NCBI RefSeq assembly: GCF_003634775.1
Contig: NZ_RBXB01000002.1
Coordinates: 558,001-622,000 of the forward strand
DNA from: Chryseobacterium defluvii
GTDB lineage: Bacteria; Bacteroidota; Bacteroidia; Flavobacteriales; Weeksellaceae
DNA: 64,000 nt
Reading direction: 5' to 3'
The notes under the pieces were generated by a model. The model ran no database searches and was not told the origin of the DNA. It saw only the letters and a program-made list of their open reading frames with translations. Position numbers and translations under genes: made by a program. The first letter of the stretch is position 1, and every line of letters begins with the position of its first letter. Positions 1-7,276 of this stretch are shown here, in pieces.

Positions 1-1051
1 TAATTCCTTCCAACTTTGTCAGCTCAAAAGCAGATTGTAGTGCTTCATCATCATTAATGCTGAAAAACTCTGCCCGTTTCTCTTTAAACAGATGCGCATG
101 AAACGGCCCGATTCCCGGGTAATCCAATCCTGCGGAAATAGAGTGGGGCTCAATAACCTGTCCGTCTTTTGTCTGCATCACAAGGCTTTTACTTCCGTGT
201 AAAACACCCAATGTACCCAAAAAAGTTGTGGCAGCCGATTTTCCTGATTCAATGCCATGTCCTCCTGCTTCTGCGGCAATGATTTTAACCTCTTCTTCCT
301 CTACAAAATGATAGAAAGTTCCTGCTGCATTGCTTCCGCCGCCAACACAGGCAATCACATAATCAGGGTTTTGTCTTCCGGTTTGTTCTTTCAGCTGTTC
401 TTTAATTTCTTTTGAAATAATGCTTTGAAATCTGGCCACCAGATCAGGAAAAGGATGTGGACCAACTACACTTCCAATGACGTAGTGGGTGGTGACAGGG
501 TTGTTGATCCAGTCTCTTAATGCTTCATTCACAGCGTCTTTCAATGTTTTTGAGCCTGAAGTTGCTGCAATCACTTTGGCGCCGAGCATTTTCATTCTTG
601 CCACATTCGGAGCCTGCCGTTGAATATCGATTTCACCCATATAGACAATGCACTCCAAACCTAATAAGGCGCAGGCTGTAGCAGTGGCAACACCGTGTTG
701 TCCGGCTCCGGTTTCTGCAATAATTCTGGTTTTACCGAGACGTTTGGCCAATAAAACCTGTCCGAGAGCATTATTGATTTTATGGGCTCCGGTATGATTG
801 AGGTCTTCTCTTTTTAAATAGATACGGGTATTATACTTTTTACTTACATTTTCAGCATAATAAAGTGGAGTAGCACGTCCCACATAATTTTTCAATAAAA
901 ACTGATACTCTTTCTGAAAATCTTCAGATTCTATGATTTCGAGATAATTTTTTTGTAATTCTTCTACATTCGGATAAAGCATTTCGGGGATGAAGGCTCC
1001 TCCAAACTCTCCATAATATCCGTTTTCATCAGGATTTTTATAATTTTTCAT
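1..1051 (-). CDS. trpB: tryptophan synthase beta chain, 3' end cut by window edge
   Basis: PLP enzyme that condenses indole with L-serine in the last step of tryptophan synthesis. The first 350 residues are visible; about 40-50 C-terminal residues lie beyond the left edge, so there is no stop codon. The protein opens [20 protein letters not shown]. The PLP-binding lysine is K91 in [12 protein letters not shown], and the phosphate-binding glycine loop [10 protein letters not shown] is present. The start codon at 1051 overlaps the end of trpF by 14 bp, so the genes are probably translationally coupled. trpA would be expected next, outside the window. Confidence 0.96.
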   Translation of the reverse strand, partial: MKNYKNPDENGYYGEFGGAFIPEMLYPNVEELQKNYLEIIESEDFQKEYQFLLKNYVGRATPLYYAENVSKKYNTRIYLKREDLNHTGAHKINNALGQVLLAKRLGKTRIIAETGAGQHGVATATACALLGLECIVYMGEIDIQRQAPNVARMKMLGAKVIAATSGSKTLKDAVNEALRDWINNPVTTHYVIGSVVGPHPFPDLVARFQSIISKEIKEQLKEQTGRQNPDYVIACVGGGSNAAGTFYHFVEEEEVKIIAAEAGGHGIESGKSAATTFLGTLGVLHGSKSLVMQTKDGQVIEPHSISAGLDYPGIGPFHAHLFKEKRAEFFSINDDEALQSAFELTKLEGI

Positions 1052-1688
1052 ATAATCTTTTTATTTTTTCAAGGTCTTTAACCCCTGCTTTCATTTCAAA
1101 TTTTGAATTGATATCTAATGCAAAAGGCTGCTTTTTTATCATTTTTACATTTTCAATAGCATCTTCTGATATTCCACCGCTTAAAAAATAAGGAAGTGGA
1201 ATTTCTATTTTCTCCAGCAAGCTCCAGTCAAACTGTTTTCCTGTTCCGCCAAATGAGAGACTATCCGTATCAAATAAAATATAGGAAATATCATTTTGGA
1301 TGGCGTGAACCGAAGTGTAAAATTTTTCCACATTAAAGTCTTCTCCAATCCTGAAAACTTTAATAATTCCGACTTTCGGGTTTAGTTTTTTCCTTAATTC
1401 AGAAATAAAATCATCACTTTCATTTCCATGAAGCTGAATGAAATCTAAATTAGCTTTTTCAGCTATTTCTATTATTCTGTTGATTTTTTCATTCACAAAA
1501 ACGCCAACTTTACCTCGATGGTCAATTTTGGAAATATCATCCGGATTCAGGTGGTTTAAAACAAACCTTGGCGACTTTTCATAAAAGATAAAACCAAGAA
1601 AATCGGCTTTCAGGGCAATGAGCTCTTTTACTTGTTCTAAAACTGTTAATCCGCAGACTTTTAATTGTAAGTTACTTTCTGTGCCCAT
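1038..1688 (-). CDS. trpF: phosphoribosylanthranilate isomerase
   Basis: Converts N-(5-phosphoribosyl)anthranilate to CdRP, the third step from anthranilate. It is a TIM barrel of 216 residues. Visible motifs are LKVCGLT with the catalytic Cys near the N-terminus, [19 protein letters not shown], the phosphate-binding LSGGIS, and DINSKFE near the end. A longer frame runs to 1724, but the ATG at 1688 begins the family-typical N-terminus and lies 1 nt after the trpC stop, so it is preferred. It overlaps trpB by 14 bp at its 3' end. Confidence 0.94.
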   Translation of the reverse strand: MGTESNLQLKVCGLTVLEQVKELIALKADFLGFIFYEKSPRFVLNHLNPDDISKIDHRGKVGVFVNEKINRIIEIAEKANLDFIQLHGNESDDFISELRKKLNPKVGIIKVFRIGEDFNVEKFYTSVHAIQNDISYILFDTDSLSFGGTGKQFDWSLLEKIEIPLPYFLSGGISEDAIENVKMIKKQPFALDINSKFEMKAGVKDLEKIKRLYEKL

Positions 1689-1689
1689 T

Positions 1690-2466
1690 TTAAGTGATAT
1701 TTTTGATGAAATCTGAAAAAGCATTTCTCGGATTTTTATTCTTCATGAAATATTCACCCATCAGAAATCCGTCAAAGCCCTGTTCTTTCAGATACCTGAA
1801 ATCTTCCAGATTATAAATTCCACTTTCTGCAATGGATAAAACATTCTCAGGAAGTTGGTTTTTCAGTTGTACGGAATGCTGTAGATCTACCGTAAAATCT
1901 TTAAGATTCCTGTTATTAATTCCCACCAGATCAATCTCTGAATGACAATGTTTCAATTCTTCTTCTGTATGAATTTCCAGTAAAACTTCCAATCCTAATT
2001 CATGAGACAGAGCGGTGAATTCCTTAACCTGGGTGGGAGAAAGACAAGAAGCAATCAATAAAACAACATCTGCTCCGATACTTTTGGCTTCATAGAACTG
2101 GTACTCATCGATCATAAAATCCTTCCGGAGAATAGGGATATTGATTTGTTCTCGCACATTCAGAATATCATCAAATGAGCCTCCGAAGAAATCTTTATCC
2201 GTAAGAATTGAAATTCCGCTGGCTCCAAATGTTTGGTATGCAGAAACCACTTCTGAAGGCGAAACATTATCATTAATGATTCCTTTTGACGGAGATTGTC
2301 TTTTAAATTCGGCAATAATTCCGCTTTTATTTTTTATAGATTCCTTTAAAGAAAGGTTTTTTCTTCCGAAGAATCCCGAGTCTTTTAATTCCTCAACAGA
2401 AGCTTTCGATTGTGAAATCTTAATTTCCTCTTTTTTTCTCTCTATAATGGTGTCCAGTATTGTCAT
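1690..2466 (-). CDS. trpC: indole-3-glycerol phosphate synthase
   Basis: Closes the indole ring of CdRP to give indole-3-glycerol phosphate. 258 residues, the normal length for a monofunctional TrpC (not fused to TrpF as in E. coli). Motifs: IIAEFKRQSPSKG with the catalytic Lys, LTDKDFFGGS, ILRKDFMIDEYQ, GINNRNLKDF and IAESGI. It opens MTILDTIIERKKEE, the standard family start. A GIY-YIG gene with flanking repeats lies between it and trpD; the rest of the operon is tightly packed. Confidence 0.95.
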   Translation of the reverse strand: MTILDTIIERKKEEIKISQSKASVEELKDSGFFGRKNLSLKESIKNKSGIIAEFKRQSPSKGIINDNVSPSEVVSAYQTFGASGISILTDKDFFGGSFDDILNVREQINIPILRKDFMIDEYQFYEAKSIGADVVLLIASCLSPTQVKEFTALSHELGLEVLLEIHTEEELKHCHSEIDLVGINNRNLKDFTVDLQHSVQLKNQLPENVLSIAESGIYNLEDFRYLKEQGFDGFLMGEYFMKNKNPRNAFSDFIKNIT

Positions 2467-2490
2467 TGTGTTCTTTTAATTTTTTTCTCT

Positions 2491-2520
2491 TTGTCATTTC
2501 GAACAAAGTGAGAAATCTTT
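2491..2520 (+). repeat. left copy of an inverted repeat flanking the GIY-YIG gene
   Basis: Reads TTGTCATTTCGAAC, then AAAGTGAGAAATCTTT. Read on the minus strand, 2841-2880 shows the related order GTCATTCAGAACGAAA ... GAAGTGAAGAATCT. The two copies therefore face each other on either side of the GIY-YIG ORF and the left copy touches its stop codon. They are imperfect: the right copy has about 10 extra bases in the middle. I read this as a repeat module inserted in the trp operon. Confidence 0.6.
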
Positions 2521-2827
2521 ATTCGATCGTTTCGTTTAAAAAATTCCAATCAGGATTAAAGGTATTGATCAGGTTTTCCTTTTTTAATCTTGAATAGCCT
2601 TTGATTTGTTTCTCTCTTGAAATTGATTGTTCTATATCTTGAAAATTTTCATAATACACCAAATAAAAACATTTATACTTGGTTGTGAAATGATTATTTC
2701 CTCCTTCAGGATTTTTATGCCAATATAATCGGGATTTCAAATCATTTGTAACTCCTGTGTAAAGAACAGTTTTATTGATATTGGTTAGAATGTATACATA
2801 ATAATTATGAGTTCCTAAAGTTTTCAT
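2519..2827 (-). CDS. GIY-YIG nuclease family protein
   Basis: 102-residue single-domain protein of the GIY-YIG fold, related to UvrC N-terminal and homing nuclease domains. Visible motifs are YYVYILTN (GIY), LYTGVTNDLKSRLYWH (the YIG strand as YTG, with the conserved Arg), and a later KEKQIKGYSRLKKENLI helix. Stand-alone ORFs of this size are common and multicopy in Bacteroidota; their biological role is not established. Here it sits inside the trp operon, on the same strand, between trpD and trpC, bounded by inverted repeats. It probably rides on the operon transcript and has no evident role in tryptophan synthesis. Confidence 0.9.
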   Translation of the reverse strand: MKTLGTHNYYVYILTNINKTVLYTGVTNDLKSRLYWHKNPEGGNNHFTTKYKCFYLVYYENFQDIEQSISREKQIKGYSRLKKENLINTFNPDWNFLNETIE

Positions 2828-2840
2828 TTAGTTTAATTTA

Positions 2841-2880
2841 AGATTCTTCACTTCATTGCATTTCGTTCTGAATGACAAGA
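2841..2880 (-). repeat. right copy of the inverted repeat flanking the GIY-YIG gene
   Basis: On the minus strand it reads GTCATTCAGAACGAAA, a short spacer, then GAAGTGAAGAATCT. It matches the 2491-2520 element in opposite orientation with several mismatches and an extra stretch of about 10 nt. It lies 14 nt upstream of the GIY-YIG start codon and ends 10 nt beyond the trpD stop, so the pair frames the ORF closely. Confidence 0.6.
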
Positions 2881-2889
2881 CTCTTACGA

Positions 2890-3876
2890 TTATTCCAGCA
2901 AAAGCTGAAGGCTTTGTAAAGCCTTGCCACTTTCTAAACTTTCCTGGGCCCGTAAAAGACAATCATCATAGCTACCAAATTTATTGGTGCTGTGCAGAGC
3001 AACGGCAGCATTGGCTAAAACCACTGAGTTTTGCTGTTTGGTTCCTTTTCCCTGCAGGATATTTCTGAAAATTTTTGCCGTTTCATGGGAAGTGCTTCCT
3101 GCTTCTATGCTTTCCGGACTAACAGAGTCGAAACCAAGATCTTCGGAAGAGTAGATTTCTTCTCCTTTTTTAGTAATAATCTTGGTATCATGAGTCAGGC
3201 TGATCTCATCATATCCATCCATGCCGTGAACCAAGATAAAATCGCGTTCATCTTTTTGCATAAGATATTGATAGATCCTTGCAATTTCAAGATTGTAAAC
3301 ACCGATCATTGAGAATTTAGGTTTGGCAGGATTAACCAATGGACCTAACAAATTGAAAAAAGTTCTTAAACCCAATGATCTTCGTAATGCACCGACAGAT
3401 TGAAGAGCGGGATGAAAATAAGGCGCATGTAAAAAGCAGATATTGGCTTTTTCAAGGTCCTGATTCAGCGTATCAATATCGGTTTTGAAATTGTAGCCAA
3501 GTTCTTCCATTACATTGGAAGATCCGGTAATAGTGGATGCTCCGTAATTACCATGTTTGGTGACTTTCTGTCCTGCTCCGGCAACAATAAAACTTGCCAG
3601 GGTAGAAATATTAATAGTGTTTTTTCCGTCTCCACCTGTTCCTACAATGTCTATCGTATCATCTGCATCCAAAGTAATAGGAACTGCCATCTGCAACAAG
3701 GCTTCCCTGAAGCCTTCCAATTCTTTTAAAGTAATATTCCGCATCAGGAAAATACTGATGAAGGCTGTTACTTCAATACTATTGAATTTATTCTGCGCAA
3801 TCTCAATCATGATAGCCTTAGCCTCAGATTTGGATAAGGTATGATGATTAAACAGGTACTGTAAAATTTCTTTCAT
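2890..3876 (-). CDS. trpD: anthranilate phosphoribosyltransferase
   Basis: Transfers the phosphoribosyl group of PRPP to anthranilate. 328 residues from the ATG at 3876 (MKEILQYLFNHH); the frame stays open to 3921, but the extra 15 residues are not family-like. Motifs: VGTGGDGKNTINIST (PRPP/Mg loop), KHGNYGASTITGSSNVMEELG, and LRTFFNLLGPLVNPAKP. About 110 nt separate it from trpG, the widest gap in the operon apart from the GIY-YIG insertion, with nothing recognisable in it. Confidence 0.94.
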   Translation of the reverse strand: MKEILQYLFNHHTLSKSEAKAIMIEIAQNKFNSIEVTAFISIFLMRNITLKELEGFREALLQMAVPITLDADDTIDIVGTGGDGKNTINISTLASFIVAGAGQKVTKHGNYGASTITGSSNVMEELGYNFKTDIDTLNQDLEKANICFLHAPYFHPALQSVGALRRSLGLRTFFNLLGPLVNPAKPKFSMIGVYNLEIARIYQYLMQKDERDFILVHGMDGYDEISLTHDTKIITKKGEEIYSSEDLGFDSVSPESIEAGSTSHETAKIFRNILQGKGTKQQNSVVLANAAVALHSTNKFGSYDDCLLRAQESLESGKALQSLQLLLE

Positions 3877-3989
3877 TTGTGGGGTCTTTATGGTTGAGGG
3901 ATCTTGTATTATGGTATTCATTTCAGTGGAGGCATTGGTTTATTAACAGAATCACATCCTAACGATGAAGGTGATCTTTCTTTATTGCT

Positions 3990-4559
3990 TTAGCTATGTA
4001 AGAAGTTCCGGATAATGACTTCTCCGTCGGGAGTCAGAATACTTTCAGGATGAAATTGTACGCCATGCACATCATATATTTTATGCTGCAACGCCATGAT
4101 CATTCCGTCTTTATCTACTGCGGTTATTTCCAGTTCTTCCGGAAAATCTTCAGGATTTACCGCCCAACTGTGATACCTTCCGACTTCTATTCCTGAAGAT
4201 AAATTTCTGAAAAGTTTAGTGTCATTTTTTACAAATTCGGCGGAAGTGGCCACACCGTGAAAAATTTCAGTGAGGTTAATCAGGCTTCCGCCAAAAGCTT
4301 CTGCAATGGCTTGCTGCCCCAAACAAACTCCCAGAATACTTTTGGTTGCCGCATATTCTTTAATGAGATCCAGTAAAATTCCGGCTTCTTCAGGAATTCC
4401 GGGACCGGGTGAAAGTATTATTTTATCATATTTTTCAATTTCCGCTAATGTGATTTCATCATTCCGAAAGACATCCACTTTCTCATTTAGAATCCTTTCT
4501 ATAATCTGAACAAGGTTATAAGTGAAGCTATCGTAATTATCAAAAACTAATGTTTTCAT
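3990..4559 (-). CDS. trpG: anthranilate synthase component II, glutamine amidotransferase subunit
   Basis: Class I glutamine amidotransferase that supplies ammonia to TrpE. 189 residues, a free-standing subunit rather than a TrpGD fusion. The triad is visible: nucleophile C79 in GVCLGQQ, H170 and E172 in GVQFHPES. The oxyanion loop SPGPGIPEEAG is at about residues 50-60. It lies 13 nt downstream of trpE. A pabA-type dual role in folate synthesis cannot be excluded from sequence. Confidence 0.95.
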   Translation of the reverse strand: MKTLVFDNYDSFTYNLVQIIERILNEKVDVFRNDEITLAEIEKYDKIILSPGPGIPEEAGILLDLIKEYAATKSILGVCLGQQAIAEAFGGSLINLTEIFHGVATSAEFVKNDTKLFRNLSSGIEVGRYHSWAVNPEDFPEELEITAVDKDGMIMALQHKIYDVHGVQFHPESILTPDGEVIIRNFLHS

Positions 4560-4572
4560 TCTGTTTGTTATT

Positions 4573-5991
4573 TTAATCTATAGTTGCAGCTTTCTGGACT
4601 GCTTTTTTTAAGGCATTGAGTTTATTATTCACTTCCTGAAGCTCATTTTCCGGCTCAGATTTGGCTACTATTCCGGCTCCGGCCTGATAGTAGAGTGTAT
4701 TATTTTTACTTAGGAATGTTCTGATCATAATGGCCTGGTTACATTCGCCGTTCAGTCCGATGATGCCGATGCATCCGCCATAATAGCCGCGTGAATCTTT
4801 TTCATATTTATTGATGAGCTGTAGTGCTTTATGTTTAGGGGCTCCGCTTAATGTTCCCTGAGGAAATGTAGTGGCGATCATTTCAAAAGGATTCTGGTTT
4901 TCCGGTAAATCAGCGGTTACCTCACTTACCATATGGATAACATGTGAGAAAAGCTGAATTTCTTTTAATTTGGTAACCGTAACATTTTTCCCGAGTTTTC
5001 CTAAATCATTCCGGGCCAAATCCACCAACATGGTATGTTCTGCGTTTTCTTTAGGATCTTTTTTCAGTTCCTCAATAGATTGCAGATCGGTATCGAAATG
5101 CCCCGTTCTTTTAAAAGTTCCGGCAATAGGATGGATAATGGCTTTGTTGTTCCTAATGATCAGCTGACTTTCCGGACTGGAGCCAAACAATCTGTAATTT
5201 CCATAATCGAAAAAGAATAAATAAGGGGAAGGATTGATGTTTCTTAACGCACGGTAAACATTGAACTCATCACCCTGAAATTTTTGCTCAAACCTCCTGC
5301 TTAAAACCAACTGGAAAACATCCCCTCTCATACAATGCTTTTGGGCGGTTTTTACCAGATCAATATATTCCTCATTGGTAATATTGGAGGTTTCATCACC
5401 TACCTTTTCAAAAGGATAGATAGCGGGATTCTGGTTTTTAATCAGGCTTTCCAGTAAATACAGTTCTGACTTTACTCCCTCGATCTGATTTTCAATGATG
5501 TGCATTTCATCCGTATAATGGTTGATGGCTATAACATATTGATAGAGTCTGTATCTGAGAATAGGAATTTCAACTTCCGGGCTTTGTGCTTTGAAAGTAA
5601 CGGTGTCAAAAAACTGAACTGCTTCATAACTGGTATACCCAAAAAGACTTTGGGCAGTTTCTTCTACGGGATCTTTGGTCTTTTCACAGACAAAAATACT
5701 GGAAAACTGTTCAAAAATATCTGCAACTTTATGCTCGATAATGAACTGCTTGACCGGTTCTTCTCCGGGAAATTTTACTTCGAATTCTTTGAGATTTTTA
5801 ATTTCAATTCCCGCAATGGCATTGATCGCAATAAAGGAAAAATTATTGTCGATATTTTTGGAATCGGAACTTTCCAGCAGAATGGTATCCCGAAACTTAT
5901 CCCGGAGTTGAAGATAAATGTTCATTGGAGTTTTCAGATCACCCAATGTTTTTTTGGAAACCGTTTTTATTTGTATTTTTTTATGGAACAT
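4573..5991 (-). CDS. trpE: anthranilate synthase component I
   Basis: Converts chorismate to anthranilate and is the committed, feedback-controlled step. 472 residues. The N-terminal LLES element (residues 38-41) is the part of the family that binds inhibitory tryptophan. The chorismate-binding C-terminal domain shows PQGTLSGAPK, YYGGCIGIIGLNGE and YQAGAGIV. First structural gene of the operon; its ATG lies about 40 nt after the attenuator hairpin, so it can be controlled by both attenuation and feedback inhibition. Confidence 0.96.
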   Translation of the reverse strand: MFHKKIQIKTVSKKTLGDLKTPMNIYLQLRDKFRDTILLESSDSKNIDNNFSFIAINAIAGIEIKNLKEFEVKFPGEEPVKQFIIEHKVADIFEQFSSIFVCEKTKDPVEETAQSLFGYTSYEAVQFFDTVTFKAQSPEVEIPILRYRLYQYVIAINHYTDEMHIIENQIEGVKSELYLLESLIKNQNPAIYPFEKVGDETSNITNEEYIDLVKTAQKHCMRGDVFQLVLSRRFEQKFQGDEFNVYRALRNINPSPYLFFFDYGNYRLFGSSPESQLIIRNNKAIIHPIAGTFKRTGHFDTDLQSIEELKKDPKENAEHTMLVDLARNDLGKLGKNVTVTKLKEIQLFSHVIHMVSEVTADLPENQNPFEMIATTFPQGTLSGAPKHKALQLINKYEKDSRGYYGGCIGIIGLNGECNQAIMIRTFLSKNNTLYYQAGAGIVAKSEPENELQEVNNKLNALKKAVQKAATID

Positions 5992-6017
5992 TTTAGGGAG
6001 TTATTTTATATGAATTT

Positions 6018-6055
6018 AATAAATAAAAAAAGACTTTGACGAGTTCGTCAAAGTC
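6018..6055 (-). terminator. trp attenuator terminator hairpin
   Basis: On the minus strand GACTTTGAC (6055-6047) pairs perfectly with GTCAAAGTC (6040-6032) around a 6-nt loop and is followed at once by TTTTTTTATTTATT. It lies between the leader peptide and trpE, where a terminator only makes sense as an attenuator. The left arm (6044-6055) can instead pair with 6112-6122 inside the leader peptide gene. Confidence 0.88.
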
Positions 6056-6088
6056 CTGATATATTTTTTGTATTATTCCTGTTGTGAG

Positions 6089-6145
6089 TTAACAACATGA
6101 CAAAAGCTTCAGACCCGACGAAGAGTTTGAAAGCCACCACCACAT
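6089..6145 (-). CDS. trpL: trp operon leader peptide
   Basis: An 18-codon ORF reading MWWWLSNSSSGLKLLSCC and stop. Codons 2-4 are three consecutive TGG Trp codons, in a genome where Trp is rare, immediately upstream of a terminator hairpin and trpE. That is the signature of ribosome-mediated transcription attenuation: a ribosome starved of Trp-tRNA stalls at codons 2-4. Bases 6112-6122 (minus strand TTCGTCGGGTC), which begin 11 nt past the last Trp codon, can pair with the terminator arm GACTTTGACGAA through 11 pairs, two of them G-U, with one bulge. This would act as the antiterminator. No Shine-Dalgarno is seen, as is normal in this phylum. Confidence 0.88.
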   Translation of the reverse strand: MWWWLSNSSSGLKLLSCC

Positions 6146-6170
6146 ATTGTTGTTAATATTAAGCATGAGG

Positions 6171-6199
6171 CAAATGTAAATAAAATTTTTAACATACAA
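6171..6199 (-). promoter_or_regulatory. trp operon promoter
   Basis: On the minus strand TTG (6199-6197), an 18-nt AT-rich spacer, then TACATTTG (6178-6171). This matches the Bacteroidota consensus TTTG-N(17-23)-TAnnTTTG. Transcription would start near 6164, about 20 nt before trpL. Confidence 0.7.
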
Positions 6200-6215
6200 C
6201 AACACATGCTTGAAT

Positions 6216-6400
6216 TTATTTTTCCATTTGTTGCAGCTCCTTTTTTAGTTCTGTCACTTTCTGGTTAAAGGAAGAATAAGAATGAGGAACCAGCTTTTTT
6301 TAGTAACAAAAGCCAATAATCCAAAAATAAAAAACAGAATCAGCACCGTATAAATACCATGATGGCTGGTGAAAAATAAAATTTTAGAAAGACTTACCAT
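6216..6400 (-). pseudogene. small single-pass membrane protein, reading frame broken at an A-run
   Basis: From ATG 6400 the frame gives MVSLSKILFFTSHHGIYTVL and a hydrophobic helix (about residues 15-32), then stops at 6254 after 48 residues with an unlikely tail. At a run of seven A (forward T-run 6295-6301) adding one base, or removing two, would continue into KKLVPHSYSSFNQKVTELKK and end at 6216. That gives a 61-residue protein with one membrane segment and a charged amphipathic tail. I do not recognise the family. It could be a true frameshift, a homopolymer sequencing error or slippage; I call the intact form likely ancestral. Confidence 0.6.
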
Positions 6401-6509
6401 AGCTTAAAGTTAAAACTATCTTTTTAATATACAGGTTACTGAAATAATAATTTTTTTGAGAAATATGATGAAGATGTGATTTATCATGAACTGGCAATTT
6501 ATTTTTTTA

Positions 6510-6517
6510 TATTTTTG
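6510..6517 (+). promoter_or_regulatory. -7 box of the lipoprotein/cytochrome operon
   Basis: TATTTTTG matches TAnnTTTG 24 nt upstream of the ATG at 6541. No convincing -33 TTG at normal spacing. The 6401-6540 interval is otherwise AT-rich and featureless. Confidence 0.45.
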
Positions 6518-6540
6518 TCTGAATTTATATAGAAAAAATA

Positions 6541-6768
6541 ATGAAAAAAGTATTAGCAATCGCATTTATCGGAAGTTTATTCGTGGTGAACTGTTCTAAA
6601 AAAACGGATCATTCATTACAAGACAGCAATACTATGCTTGAAGAACCGGAAGTAACTACTACAGTGGTGGATTCGTCTGCAACAACCCGTAATAAGCCTG
6701 AAGCAGACGTAAATGCTGCCGTATCGGTTCCTGCAAGTGAAGCAAAAGCAGATACTCTTACGAAATAA
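6541..6768 (+). CDS. small lipoprotein of unknown function
   Basis: 75 residues. A lysine-initiated signal peptide ends in a lipobox with Cys at residue 18 (FVVNCSKK), so it should be lipid-anchored in the periplasm or outer membrane. The mature part is short, rich in Thr, Ala, Glu and Asp, and has no domain I recognise. It is followed after only 2 nt by a cytochrome c lipoprotein whose signal peptide is similar (both show CSKK after the lipobox). The two are surely co-transcribed; an accessory role to that cytochrome is possible but unproven. Confidence 0.75.
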   Translation: MKKVLAIAFIGSLFVVNCSKKTDHSLQDSNTMLEEPEVTTTVVDSSATTRNKPEADVNAAVSVPASEAKADTLTK

Positions 6769-6770
6769 TA

Positions 6771-7145
6771 ATGAAAAAACTGTTTTTGATAGGATTTGTG
6801 GGGCTTTCCCTTATTTCCTGTTCTAAAAAAGAAAATACACCGGTTGACACTATATCTTCAGAAACAACAATTTCTGAGCCTGCCAAAACCAGCCTTTCAG
6901 GAGATCAGATTATTGAAACATTGGATTGTACAGGGTGTCATACCGTGAATGAAAGAATGATAGGACCTTCATACCAGGAAATAGCAGATAAATATTCTGA
7001 AAAAGATATTGAACTGCTTGCTTCAAAAATTATTGAGGGCGGAAGCGGAGTCTGGGGAAGTGTTCCAATGCAGCCCCATCCTCAGGTATCCAAGGAAGAT
7101 GCTAAAAAAATGGTAGAATATATCTTAACATTGAAAAAGAAATAA
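6771..7145 (+). CDS. c-type cytochrome lipoprotein
   Basis: 124 residues with a lipobox (SLISCSKK) and one class I cytochrome c domain. The haem-attachment motif is CTGCHT at about residues 55-60 and the distal axial Met lies in WGSVPMQPHPQV, the spacing typical of c551/c552-type mono-haem cytochromes. It is predicted to be membrane-anchored and to shuttle electrons in the periplasm, for example to a terminal oxidase. It ends 20 nt before a strong terminator and forms a two-gene operon with the upstream lipoprotein. Confidence 0.88.
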   Translation: MKKLFLIGFVGLSLISCSKKENTPVDTISSETTISEPAKTSLSGDQIIETLDCTGCHTVNERMIGPSYQEIADKYSEKDIELLASKIIEGGSGVWGSVPMQPHPQVSKEDAKKMVEYILTLKKK

Positions 7146-7166
7146 TTTTACATTTTACATATAAAG

Positions 7167-7193
7167 CCTTACAGATTTGTAAGGTTTTTTTTT
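7167..7193 (+). terminator. terminator of the cytochrome operon
   Basis: CCTTACA, loop GATT, TGTAAGG, followed by nine T. Confidence 0.88.
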
Positions 7194-7217
7194 CTGCATT
7201 AGGTGTAAAATTACCAG

Positions 7218-7249
7218 TTGACTTGTACCTATAAAAACAACTATCTTTG
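7218..7249 (+). promoter_or_regulatory. lysS promoter
   Basis: TTG (7218-7220), 21-nt spacer, TATCTTTG (7242-7249), a good match to the Bacteroidota consensus. The start would be near 7256, about 20 nt before the lysS ATG. Confidence 0.7.
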
Positions 7250-7276
7250 CACGTTATTGAAATATATAAATATAAA

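Noticed and set aside
1690..2479. Plus-strand ORFs opposite trpC and many other genes
   Set aside because: Antisense shadows of well-supported genes, without family features or promoter boxes.
2519..2827. GIY-YIG gene as a homing endonuclease in an intron or intein
   Set aside because: The flanking trp genes are intact and separate; no intron or intein splicing junction is present.
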